A stretch of 5,249 nucleotides of DNA from Georgenia sp. GTDB taxonomy: Bacteria; Actinomycetota; Actinomycetes; Actinomycetales; Actinomycetaceae. Positions 1-5,249 of this stretch are shown piece after piece. A program made the position numbers and the translations under genes. The stretch spans positions 1 through 5,249 of the forward strand of contig DAHVRG010000324.1 of NCBI GenBank assembly GCA_027322565.1. Reading direction: 5' to 3'. The notes under the pieces were generated by a model. That model was not told the DNA's origin. It saw only the letters and a list, made by a program, of their open reading frames with translations, and searched no databases. Positions within the stretch are counted from its first letter, which is position 1; the number at the start of each line of letters is the position of its first letter.

Positions 1-97
1 GGGCGAACCGCACCCCGCGCCGCCGGTAGACGGTGAGACCGAGCGCGGCGTAGAGCCCGAGCGCGGCTGCGTTGGTGTCCTTGATGTCCTCGAGCAC
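1..97 (-). CDS. Possible GNAT acetyltransferase fragment (partial, cut by window edge)
   Basis: Read on the minus strand from a GTG at 97-95, 32 codons stay open to the window edge. They contain DTNAAALGLYAALGL followed by TVYRRRGVRF. This resembles the conserved C-terminal motif of GNAT N-acetyltransferases (N..A..LY..LGF, then a strand ending in an aromatic residue), which helps bind acetyl-CoA. In a normal GNAT this motif comes after about 90-110 residues of fold, but here the DNA just upstream is the 3' end of the regulator gene, 5 bp away. In this frame the codons further upstream are open but do not look GNAT-like. No convincing ribosome binding site precedes the GTG. It could be the remnant of a broken gene, the start of an unusual protein continuing to the left, or a domain once joined to the regulator. 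The motif is seen; the gene call is tentative. Confidence 0.35.
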   Translation of the reverse strand, partial: MLEDIKDTNAAALGLYAALGLTVYRRRGVRFA

Positions 98-102
98 CCG
101 GC

Positions 103-876
103 TCAGTGCGCCACGAGCGTGGTCTGGAAGGAGTACCGCGAGGCCCGGTAGATGTGGGTGCCGAGCTCGACGACCGTGTCGGTGTCGGCGATCGCGATGC
201 GCTCCATGGTGAGCACCGCCGCACGCGCCGGCTCGTGGAGGATGCGCGACTCGGCCGCCGTCGCCCGGCGGGCCCCGATGGTCTGGTGCGCGAGACGGAG
301 CCGGACCCCGCGCGCCCGGAGGGAGGCGTAGAGCCCGTCGGTCTCGAGGTCCTCCCGGGTCGGGGCGAGGTCCGCGCGGATGTCGTTCGTCATGAGGGCC
401 AGGGGCTCGCCGTCGGCGTAGCGCAGCCGGCGGACGTGGACGACCTCCTGCCCGACCGCGAGGCCGAGCCGGCGTGCGAGGTCGGCATCGGCCGGACGCA
501 CCTCGTAGTCGAGGACCTCGGTGCGGGGCTCGCGCCCGGCCGCCGCGAGGTCGTCGTGGAGGCTCGTGAGCTCGACGGCGCGCCGGATGACCTCCGGTGC
601 CACTTCGGTCCCCACCCCGCGCTTGCGCACGAGCATCCCCTTGTCGACGAGCTCCTGGAGGGCGCGGCGGGCCGTCGGCCGGGAGACCCGCAGCCGGTCG
701 GCCATCGCGAGCTCGTTCTCGACCCGGGTGTGCGGCGGGATCTCCCCGGAGACGATGGCCGACTGCAGCACCGAGGCGATCTGGTGGTAGAGCGGCACCG
801 GACTCGTGCGGTCGAGGTGGACCCGGGGACGGTAGACCTCCGCCGGCCGCTCCGCCGGCTCGGACGACCTCGTCAT
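103..876 (-). CDS. iolR: GntR-family (HutC/UTRA type) transcriptional regulator, probable inositol repressor IolR
   Basis: This 257-residue protein has two domains. An N-terminal winged helix-turn-helix spans about residues 25-92: it opens with PVPLYHQIASVLQSAI, has the recognition-helix region RVSRPTARRALQELVDKGML at 63-82, and a wing with KRGVGT. A UTRA ligand-binding domain spans about 108-250, with the typical VRRLRYADGEPLAL stretch. UTRA domains usually bind sugar-like or phosphorylated effectors. Corynebacterium glutamicum also controls its iol genes with a GntR-type IolR, unlike the DeoR-type IolR of Bacillus. The ATG at 876 is chosen because GAGGAG (881-886 on the minus strand) lies 4 nt upstream and the HTH starts at the usual distance. 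The frame stays open to a start at 1035, but that extension is basic low-complexity sequence covering both palindromes and the iolC promoter, so it is rejected. The divergent position next to iolC and the palindromes suggest it represses both iolC and itself. The effector cannot be read from the sequence; a pathway intermediate such as 2-deoxy-5-keto-gluconate 6-phosphate is a guess by analogy with Bacillus. Confidence 0.85.
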   Translation of the reverse strand: MTRSSEPAERPAEVYRPRVHLDRTSPVPLYHQIASVLQSAIVSGEIPPHTRVENELAMADRLRVSRPTARRALQELVDKGMLVRKRGVGTEVAPEVIRRAVELTSLHDDLAAAGREPRTEVLDYEVRPADADLARRLGLAVGQEVVHVRRLRYADGEPLALMTNDIRADLAPTREDLETDGLYASLRARGVRLRLAHQTIGARRATAAESRILHEPARAAVLTMERIAIADTDTVVELGTHIYRASRYSFQTTLVAH

Positions 877-880
877 GGCT

Positions 881-886
881 CTCCTC
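881..886 (-). promoter_or_regulatory. Ribosome binding site of the GntR regulator
   Basis: On the minus strand GAGGAG precedes the ATG at 876-874 by 4 nt. It decides in favour of the 257-residue start over the longer open frame beginning at 1035. Confidence 0.65.
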
Positions 887-891
887 GGCAC

Positions 892-905
892 CTTGTCGGG
901 ACAAA
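892..905. promoter_or_regulatory. Palindromic operator O1 beside the regulator gene
   Basis: The core TTGTC-GG-GACAA (893-904) is a perfect 5-2-5 inverted repeat. Read on the minus strand, the 14 bp site is TTTGTCCCGACAAG, matching the second site at 981-994 in 12 of 14 positions. The GT...AC symmetry with a short spacer is typical of GntR-family operators. It lies between the predicted -10 box of the regulator gene and its ribosome binding site, about where transcription would start, so bound protein would block the regulator's own transcription. That IolR is the binding protein is inferred from position and family. Confidence 0.7.
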
Positions 906-910
906 TACAC

Positions 911-940
911 ATAATGCCACCCCGCCGCCCTCGCCCACAG
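911..940 (-). promoter_or_regulatory. Candidate promoter of the GntR regulator
   Basis: On the minus strand a -10-like CATTAT (916-911, 4 of 6 to consensus) stands out as an AT-rich island in GC-rich DNA. An 18 bp spacer separates it from a poor -35-like CTGTGG (940-935). Transcription would start near 904, inside palindrome O1, giving a leader of about 28 nt. The -35 is weak, so only the -10 placement is suggested with any confidence. Confidence 0.4.
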
Positions 941-980
941 CCCCGTCGCCCGAGGTCGGCCGGTGCCCTCTGCCCAGGGT

Positions 981-994
981 TTTGTCCAGACAAA
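981..994. promoter_or_regulatory. Palindromic operator O2 upstream of the iolC promoter
   Basis: TTTGTC-CA-GACAAA is a perfect 6-2-6 inverted repeat. It shares the TTGTC-N2-GACAA core with O1; the two centres are 89 bp apart. It ends 3 bp before the predicted -35 box of iolC, so a bound dimer would probably compete with RNA polymerase for the operon promoter. Two copies of the same palindrome, one per divergent promoter, is the usual arrangement for a local repressor controlling itself and its operon. Identity of the binding protein is inferred. Confidence 0.75.
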
Positions 995-997
995 CGG

Positions 998-1026
998 TTG
1001 ACCGCACCGGTCGGCTGGGTGAGAAT
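998..1026 (+). promoter_or_regulatory. Candidate promoter of the iolC operon
   Basis: The -35 TTGACC (998-1003, 5 of 6 to TTGACA) is separated by exactly 17 bp from the -10 GAGAAT (1021-1026, 4 of 6 to TATAAT). Transcription would start near 1033, giving a leader of only about 23 nt before the iolC ATG. This leaves no room for a riboswitch or attenuator, so control is expected at initiation. Confidence 0.6.
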
Positions 1027-1043
1027 CGTGGCCACCGACCCAC

Positions 1044-1050
1044 GAGGAGA
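1044..1050 (+). promoter_or_regulatory. Ribosome binding site of iolC
   Basis: GAGGAGA lies 5 nt before the ATG at 1056. It is the strongest Shine-Dalgarno match on the plus strand here and fixes the iolC start. Confidence 0.75.
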
Positions 1051-1055
1051 GTGCG

Positions 1056-2045
1056 ATGACGAGCTCGGGGCAGCGGCGTCCGGACGTCCTGACCTTCGGT
1101 CGGAGCGGCGTCGACATCTACCCGCTGACCACCGGCGTCGGCCTCGAGGACGTCGAGACCTTCGGCAAGTTCCTCGGCGGCAGCCCGACCAACGTCGCCG
1201 TCGCCGCCGCCCGTCTCGGGCGCACCGCCGCGACCATCACCGGGGTGGGGGACGACCCGCTCGGGCGCTACGTCCGCCGCGAGATGGTCCGCCTCGGCGT
1301 GGGCGACGAGTTCGTCATCACCGCGCCCGAGCTCAACACCCCGATCACGCTGTGCGAGATGTTTCCGCCGGACCACTTCCCGCTCTACTTCTACCGCGAG
1401 CCCAGTGCCCCCGACCTCCAGGTACGCCCCGAGGACATCCCCGTCGACGCCGTCCGCGAGGCGGGGGTCATGTGGTTCTCGGTCACCGGGCTCTCGGAGG
1501 AGCCCTCGCGGTCGGCCCACCGCACCGCCCTCGAGGCGCGGGCGCGCCGCGAGCACACCGTCCTCGACCTCGACTGGCGGCCGATGTTCTGGGACTCCCC
1601 CGAGGAGGCCCGCGGCATCGTCCGCGACGTCCTCCGGGACGTGACCATCGCCGTCGGGAACCGCGAGGAGTGCGAGGTCGCCGTCGGGGAGAGCGAGCCG
1701 GACCGGGCCGCCGACGCGCTCCTCGCCACCGGGGTCGAGATCGCCGTCGTCAAGCAGGGCCCGCGGGGCACCCTGGCCAAGACACGGGACGAGCGGGTCG
1801 AGGTCCCGCCCGTCCCCACCGAGGTGGTCAACGGCCTCGGCGCGGGCGACGCCTTCGGCGGCGCGCTGTGCCACGGGCTGCTCGCCGGCTGGCCGCTGGA
1901 GCGCACGATCGCCGCGGCGAACGCGGCCGGCGCGATCGTCGCGGCCCGGCTCGAGTGCTCGACGGCCATGCCTACCGAGGAGGAGCTCCGCGAGGTGCTC
2001 GACGGCGGCGCTCGCCCGCAGGACGTCGAGAGGCGGGCGGTGTAG
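1056..2045 (+). CDS. iolC: 5-dehydro-2-deoxygluconokinase (PfkB family)
   Basis: This 329-residue cytoplasmic sugar kinase would phosphorylate 2-deoxy-5-keto-D-gluconate with ATP to its 6-phosphate, the step before aldol cleavage in inositol breakdown. PfkB-family marks are clear. The N-terminal substrate region has FLGGSPTNVAVAAARLG (39-55). DLDWRPMFW (171-179) is the IolC-type form of the strand D.N.R...W. NREE lies at 202-205 and VVKQGPRG at 231-238. The anion-hole and catalytic motif GLGAGDAFGGAL is at 260-271, with the likely base D265. The residues before GAGD are VNGL rather than the common DT, a tolerated variation in IolC proteins. Length is normal for the family. It is the first gene of the operon, with a good ribosome binding site, and its TAG stop is immediately followed by the GTG of the next gene. 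Specificity is assigned from motifs plus the iolB and iolD neighbours; another sugar kinase is unlikely. Confidence 0.93.
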   Translation: MTSSGQRRPDVLTFGRSGVDIYPLTTGVGLEDVETFGKFLGGSPTNVAVAAARLGRTAATITGVGDDPLGRYVRREMVRLGVGDEFVITAPELNTPITLCEMFPPDHFPLYFYREPSAPDLQVRPEDIPVDAVREAGVMWFSVTGLSEEPSRSAHRTALEARARREHTVLDLDWRPMFWDSPEEARGIVRDVLRDVTIAVGNREECEVAVGESEPDRAADALLATGVEIAVVKQGPRGTLAKTRDERVEVPPVPTEVVNGLGAGDAFGGALCHGLLAGWPLERTIAAANAAGAIVAARLECSTAMPTEEELREVLDGGARPQDVERRAV

Positions 2046-2912
2046 GTGCGTACCGTCGAGGAGATCCGCGACCTCCGGATGCACGAGCCCGAGCGCATCG
2101 CCCAGGCCCTCGCGGAGCGGCCCCGCGGCCGTCCGCCGAAGGCCGGCGCCCGGCTCATCGTCATCGCGGCGGACCACCCGGCGCGGGGCTCGCTCGCCGC
2201 GGGCCGCGACCCGATGGCGATGGGCGACCGGCACGAGCTGCTCCGCCGTTGCGTCGCAGCACTGGCGCGCCCCGGTGTCCACGGCTTCCTCGGCACCCCC
2301 GACCTCGTCGAGGACCTCACCCTGCTCGGGGCGCTGGACGGCAAGCTCGTCTACGGCTCGATGAACCGCGGCGGGCTCCGGGGCGCCGGCTTCGAGATGG
2401 ACGACCGCTTCACCGGCTACACGGTGCGCTCCATCGTCGCGTCCGGCCTGGACGGCGGGAAGGCGCTGCTCCGGATCGACCCGGAGGACCCAGGCTCGCT
2501 GCGCACCCTCGAGGCCACAGCCCGCGCCGTCGACGCCCTCGCCGCCGCGGAGCGGGTCGCCATGGTCGAGCCCTTCCTCTCCCGGCGGGTGGAGGGCCGG
2601 TCGACCAACGTGCTCACCACCGAGGCCGTCGTCACCGCGGTCGCCATCGCCGCCGGCCTCGGCGGCACGTCCGCCTACACGTGGCTAAAGGTGCCGCTCG
2701 TGCCCGACATGGAGGCGGTGGCTGCCGCCTCCACCCTGCCGACCCTCGTCCTCGGCGGCGAGGTGGGGGACGACGTCGCCGCCGTCGAGGAGGGCTGGGC
2801 GCGGGCGCTGCGGCTGCCCGGGGTGCGGGGGCTCGTCGTCGGCCGGACCTTGCTCTACCCACCAGACGACGACGTCGAGGGCGCGGTCGACCGGGCGGTG
2901 GCACTGCTGTGA
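2046..2912 (+). CDS. Cgl0159-family (beta/alpha)8 aldolase-like protein, candidate deoxyketogluconate-phosphate aldolase
   Basis: This 288-residue protein resembles the Cgl0159 family found in actinobacterial iol clusters, often labelled only as a (beta/alpha)8-fold or aldolase-like protein. Notable stretches are VIAADHPARGS (39-49), SMNRGGLRGAGFEMDDRFTG (105-124), LLRIDPEDPG (141-150), and TWLKVPLVPDM (212-222). The C-terminal LVLGGEV (234-240) and GLVVGRTLLYP (262-272) look like the two phosphate-binding loops of class I aldolases of the DhnA/LacD type. In that type a lysine on a late strand forms the Schiff base; K215 in WLKVP is the natural candidate and K140 the alternative. The Bacillus-type cleavage enzyme IolJ is not seen here, so this protein may split 2-deoxy-5-keto-gluconate 6-phosphate into DHAP and malonate semialdehyde. 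That role is inference. It starts with GTG directly after the iolC stop, with only a weak GAGAGGCGGG-like site inside iolC, which suggests coupled translation. An internal ATG at 2079 is a less likely start. Confidence 0.85.
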   Translation: MRTVEEIRDLRMHEPERIAQALAERPRGRPPKAGARLIVIAADHPARGSLAAGRDPMAMGDRHELLRRCVAALARPGVHGFLGTPDLVEDLTLLGALDGKLVYGSMNRGGLRGAGFEMDDRFTGYTVRSIVASGLDGGKALLRIDPEDPGSLRTLEATARAVDALAAAERVAMVEPFLSRRVEGRSTNVLTTEAVVTAVAIAAGLGGTSAYTWLKVPLVPDMEAVAAASTLPTLVLGGEVGDDVAAVEEGWARALRLPGVRGLVVGRTLLYPPDDDVEGAVDRAVALL

Positions 2913-3817
2913 CGGACGCGTCGGACCTCGTCGTCCGGGCCGGGGCGACCGCCCACGGCCCCTACGCCCTCGACCTCACGCCGGAGCGCGCGGGCTGGCG
3001 GTTCAGTGGGCTCAAGGTCGTCGACCTCCCCGCGGGCGGCCACGTCGAACTGGGCACCGGCGGCGATGAGATGCTCGTCCTGCCGCTCGCCGGCGGGTGC
3101 ACCGTCGAGGTCGAGGGGCAGCGGTACGAGCTGGCGGGCCGCCCGGACGTCTTCACCGCCGTCACCGACCATCTCTACCTGCCCCGGGACACGACGGCGC
3201 GGGTGGGCTCGGCAGCGGGTGGCACCGTCGCGCTCCCGACGGCGCGCGCCGAGCGCCGGCTGCCCGTCGCCTACCAGGGCGCGGACCGGGTGCGTACCGA
3301 GCTACGGGGCGCCGGCCAGTGCTCCCGGCAGGTGAACAACTACGCGCTCGGCAACGAGCTGGCGACCGACCACCTCCTCGTCTGCGAGGTGCTCACGCCG
3401 GGGGGCAACTGGTCCTCCTACCCACCGCACAAGCATGACGAGCACACCGAGGCGGAGCGCGAGCTCGAGGAGATCTACTACTTCGCCGTCCGACCCGGGC
3501 CCGCAGGCCCCGGCTTCGCCTTCCACCGCACCTACGGGACGGCGCAGCGCCCCATCGACATCGCCGCCGAGGTGCGGACCGGCGACGTCGTCCTCGTCCC
3601 GCACGGCTACCACGGGCCCTCGATGGCGGCCCCCGGGTACGACCTGTACTACCTCAACGTCATGGCCGGCCCCGCGCCGGACCGGACCTGGCTCATGACG
3701 ATCGACCCGGCGCACGACTGGGTGCGGGACACCTGGGAGACGCAGGACGTCGACCCCCGGCTGCCGCTGACCCGGCCCGTCGCGCAGCGCCCGCCCGAGA
3801 GTGAGGACCGACGATGA
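2909..3817 (+). CDS. iolB: 5-deoxy-glucuronate isomerase
   Basis: This 302-residue cupin-type isomerase converts 5-deoxy-D-glucuronate to 2-deoxy-5-keto-D-gluconate, the substrate of IolC. The family signature is plain: GAGQCSRQVNNY (134-145), then the metal-site segment NWSSYPPHKHDEH (167-179) with H174 and H176, LEEIYYF (186-192) with E187/E188, and VLVPHGYHGPSMAAPGYDLYYLNVMAG (228-254) with H232 and H235. In IolB proteins these histidines and a glutamate bind a divalent metal. The N-terminal half is the second, degenerate cupin domain. Length matches the family (about 270-300). The GTG start at 2909 overlaps the previous stop in a GTGA tetranucleotide, implying translational coupling; no strong ribosome binding site is seen. 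The same frame is open far upstream, but that part lies inside iolC and the aldolase gene and encodes arginine-rich nonsense. Confidence 0.95.
   Translation: MTDASDLVVRAGATAHGPYALDLTPERAGWRFSGLKVVDLPAGGHVELGTGGDEMLVLPLAGGCTVEVEGQRYELAGRPDVFTAVTDHLYLPRDTTARVGSAAGGTVALPTARAERRLPVAYQGADRVRTELRGAGQCSRQVNNYALGNELATDHLLVCEVLTPGGNWSSYPPHKHDEHTEAERELEEIYYFAVRPGPAGPGFAFHRTYGTAQRPIDIAAEVRTGDVVLVPHGYHGPSMAAPGYDLYYLNVMAGPAPDRTWLMTIDPAHDWVRDTWETQDVDPRLPLTRPVAQRPPESEDRR
3803..3806 (+). promoter_or_regulatory. Ribosome binding site of iolD
   Basis: GAGG within GTGAGG, at the 3' end of iolB, lies 7 nt before the ATG at 3814. With the ATGA overlap it supports this start for iolD. Confidence 0.5.
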
Positions 3818-5249
3818 CCGACACGACGACCCCGGGGACCGTGCGCCTGACCGTCGGGCAGGCCCTCGTGCGCTTCCTGTCCGTCCAGCACACCGAGCGT
3901 GACGGCGTCGAGCGCCCGCTCTTCTCCGGTGTGCTCGGCATCTTCGGACACGGCAACGTCGCCGGCGTGGGCCAGGCCCTGCTCGAGAACGCCCGCGAGC
4001 CGGAGCCCGGGACCCGGCCACTGCGCTTCTACCAGGCCCGCAACGAGCAGAACATGGTCCACACCGCCGTCGGCTACGCCCGGACGACGAACCGGCTGCA
4101 GACCTTCGCGTGCACGGCCTCGATCGGGCCCGGCTCGACGAACATGCTCACCGGGGCCGCGCTGGCCACGATCGACCGCATCCCCGTCCTCCTGCTCCCC
4201 GCGGACTACTTCGCCACCCGCCGGGTGGACCCGGTCCTCCAGCAGCTCGAGCACGAGCAGACCCTCGACACCTCGGTCAACGACGCCTTCCGGCCGGTGT
4301 CCCGGTTCTTCGACCGGATCCACCGCCCCGAGCAGCTCCCCGCGAGCCTCCTCGCCGCGATGCGGGTGCTCACCGACCCCGCCGAGACCGGCGCGGTCAC
4401 CCTGTGCCTGCCGCAGGACGTCCAGGCCGAGGCCCACGACTGGCCGGTCGAGCTCTTCCGCCACCGGGTGTGGCACGTGCCGCGCCAGGTGCCCGAGCCG
4501 GGCGCCCTGGAGCGGGCCGCCGCACTCGTCCGGGGGGCACGGCGCCCGCTCGTCGTCGCCGGTGGCGGGGTGGTCTACTCCGAGGCGAGCGCCGCGCTCA
4601 CCGCGTTCGCCGACGCGACCGGCATCCCCGTCGTCGACACCCAGGCGGGCAAGGGCGCCATCGCGTGGGACCACCCGTGCGCGGCCGGTGGCGTGGGCGC
4701 CACCGGCAACGCCGCCGCCAACGCGCTGGCCGCAGCGGCCGACGTCGTCATCGGCGTGGGGACCCGCTACACCGACTTCACCACCGCCTCGCGCACCGCA
4801 TTCCGCCACCCCGCGGTGCGTTTCGTCAACATCAACGTCAAGGCCTTCGACGCCGCCAAGCACGCCGCCGAGATGGTCGTCGCCGACGCCCGCGAGGGCC
4901 TCACCGCGCTCACCGCGGCGCTCACCGGGTACCGGGTCGCCGCGGAGTACTCCCGGGAGGTGACCGAGCGTGTCGCCGACTGGCAGCGGGTCACCGAGGA
5001 GTGCTACCACCGCGGCCACGGCCCGCTGCCCGCCCAGACCGAGATCTTCGGCGTGCTCAACGAGCTCATGGGGGAGGAGGACGTCCTCGTCAACGCGGCC
5101 GGGTCGATGCCCGGCGACCTCCAGGCGCTGTGGCGGGCGCGCAGCCCGGTGCAGTACCACCTCGAGTACGGCTACTCGTGCATGGGCTACGAGATCCCCG
5201 CGGCGCTCGGCGTCAAGCTGGCCCGGCCGCAGAGCGAGGTCGTCCCGTC
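3814..5249 (+). CDS. iolD: 3D-(3,5/4)-trihydroxycyclohexane-1,2-dione hydrolase (ThDP-dependent), C-terminus beyond window
   Basis: IolD hydrolytically opens the ring of the dione made by IolE, giving 5-deoxy-glucuronate for IolB. 478 codons are present and the frame runs off the window; the family is about 620-650 residues, so roughly a quarter is missing. The ThDP-enzyme layout is visible. The PYR domain (about 1-205) has FGHGNVAGVGQAL (44-56), the activating glutamate E78 in FYQARNEQNMVHTAVGYAR, and TASIGPGSTNMLTGAA (101-116). The central domain (about 225-370) has PLVVAGGGVVYSEA (245-258) and VVIGVGTRYTDF (311-322). The PP domain starts near 405 with VLVNAAGSMPGDLQALW (424-440) and YGYSCMGYEIPAALGVKLA (452-470). 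The window ends just before the expected GDG...N cofactor motif, so that cannot be checked. The ATG overlaps the iolB stop (ATGA). A large open frame on the opposite strand (3649-5160) is its antisense shadow. Confidence 0.95.
   Translation, partial: MTDTTTPGTVRLTVGQALVRFLSVQHTERDGVERPLFSGVLGIFGHGNVAGVGQALLENAREPEPGTRPLRFYQARNEQNMVHTAVGYARTTNRLQTFACTASIGPGSTNMLTGAALATIDRIPVLLLPADYFATRRVDPVLQQLEHEQTLDTSVNDAFRPVSRFFDRIHRPEQLPASLLAAMRVLTDPAETGAVTLCLPQDVQAEAHDWPVELFRHRVWHVPRQVPEPGALERAAALVRGARRPLVVAGGGVVYSEASAALTAFADATGIPVVDTQAGKGAIAWDHPCAAGGVGATGNAAANALAAAADVVIGVGTRYTDFTTASRTAFRHPAVRFVNINVKAFDAAKHAAEMVVADAREGLTALTAALTGYRVAAEYSREVTERVADWQRVTEECYHRGHGPLPAQTEIFGVLNELMGEEDVLVNAAGSMPGDLQALWRARSPVQYHLEYGYSCMGYEIPAALGVKLARPQSEVVP

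Noticed and set aside
877..1035. A 53-residue N-terminal extension of the GntR regulator
   Set aside because: It is low-complexity and basic, would put both palindromes and the iolC promoter inside coding sequence, and the ATG at 876 has its own ribosome binding site at the right place before the HTH.
1027..1055. Possible riboswitch or attenuator in the iolC leader
   Set aside because: The predicted transcript leader is only about 23 nt, too short for a structured leader.
106..1059. Long plus-strand frame opposite the regulator
   Set aside because: It is the antisense of a convincing GntR gene, with no recognisable domain and composition typical of antisense shadows.
873..2344. Two long minus-strand frames opposite iolC and the start of the aldolase-like gene
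   Set aside because: Both lie antisense to genes with clear family motifs, are rich in Arg, Ala, Gly and Ser, and show no motif of their own.
875..3817. A 980-codon plus-strand open frame running through iolC, the aldolase-like gene and iolB
   Set aside because: Only its last 302 codons (from 2909) look like protein and match IolB. The rest is arginine/proline-rich out-of-frame translation of real genes, kept open by the lack of stop codons in GC-rich DNA.
3649..5160. A 503-codon minus-strand frame opposite iolD
   Set aside because: The plus strand shows continuous IolD motifs including the ThDP glutamate; the minus frame is repetitive Val/Gly/Asp/Arg sequence without family features.
1..5249. 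Mobile elements, CRISPR arrays, tRNA or rRNA genes
   Set aside because: No repeat-spacer pattern, terminal inverted repeats, transposase motifs or RNA gene signatures were seen; the window is nearly all coding for one metabolic operon.

Overview
The window is very GC-rich, with almost every codon ending in G or C, GTG starts, and genes packed with 0 to 4 bp between or shared. This points to a high-GC actinobacterium, perhaps a Micrococcales-type lineage, though the exact taxon is inference. It is a myo-inositol catabolism (iol) locus: a regulator on the minus strand and, divergent from it, a four-gene plus-strand operon that continues past the right edge.

Layout. Positions 1-97 (minus) hold a short stretch resembling the C-terminal motif of a GNAT acetyltransferase, cut by the window edge. 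Positions 103-876 (minus) encode a GntR-family regulator with a winged HTH and a UTRA effector domain, probably IolR. The 179 bp intergenic region (877-1055) holds two near-identical palindromes of form TTGTC-N2-GACAA, one beside each promoter, plus a good promoter for the operon. On the plus strand follow iolC (1056-2045, 5-dehydro-2-deoxygluconokinase), a Cgl0159-family (beta/alpha)8 aldolase-like gene (2046-2912), iolB (2909-3817, 5-deoxy-glucuronate isomerase) and iolD (3814 to the right edge, the ThDP-dependent ring-opening hydrolase, missing its C-terminal part).

How the genes fit together. In the known pathway IolD opens the ring of trihydroxycyclohexane-dione to 5-deoxy-glucuronate, IolB isomerises this to 2-deoxy-5-keto-gluconate, IolC phosphorylates that, and an aldolase (IolJ in Bacillus) splits the product into DHAP and malonate semialdehyde. 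No IolJ-type gene is seen. The Cgl0159-family protein sits directly after the kinase and has the look of a class I (Schiff-base) aldolase, so it is the natural candidate for that step. The early enzymes (IolG, IolE), the semialdehyde dehydrogenase (IolA) and a transporter are not in the window and may lie beyond iolD or elsewhere.

The cluster type is known from actinobacteria and is not a wholly new system. The points most worth a second look are the unproven role of the Cgl0159-family protein, the paired operators, and the GNAT-like fragment abutting the regulator.
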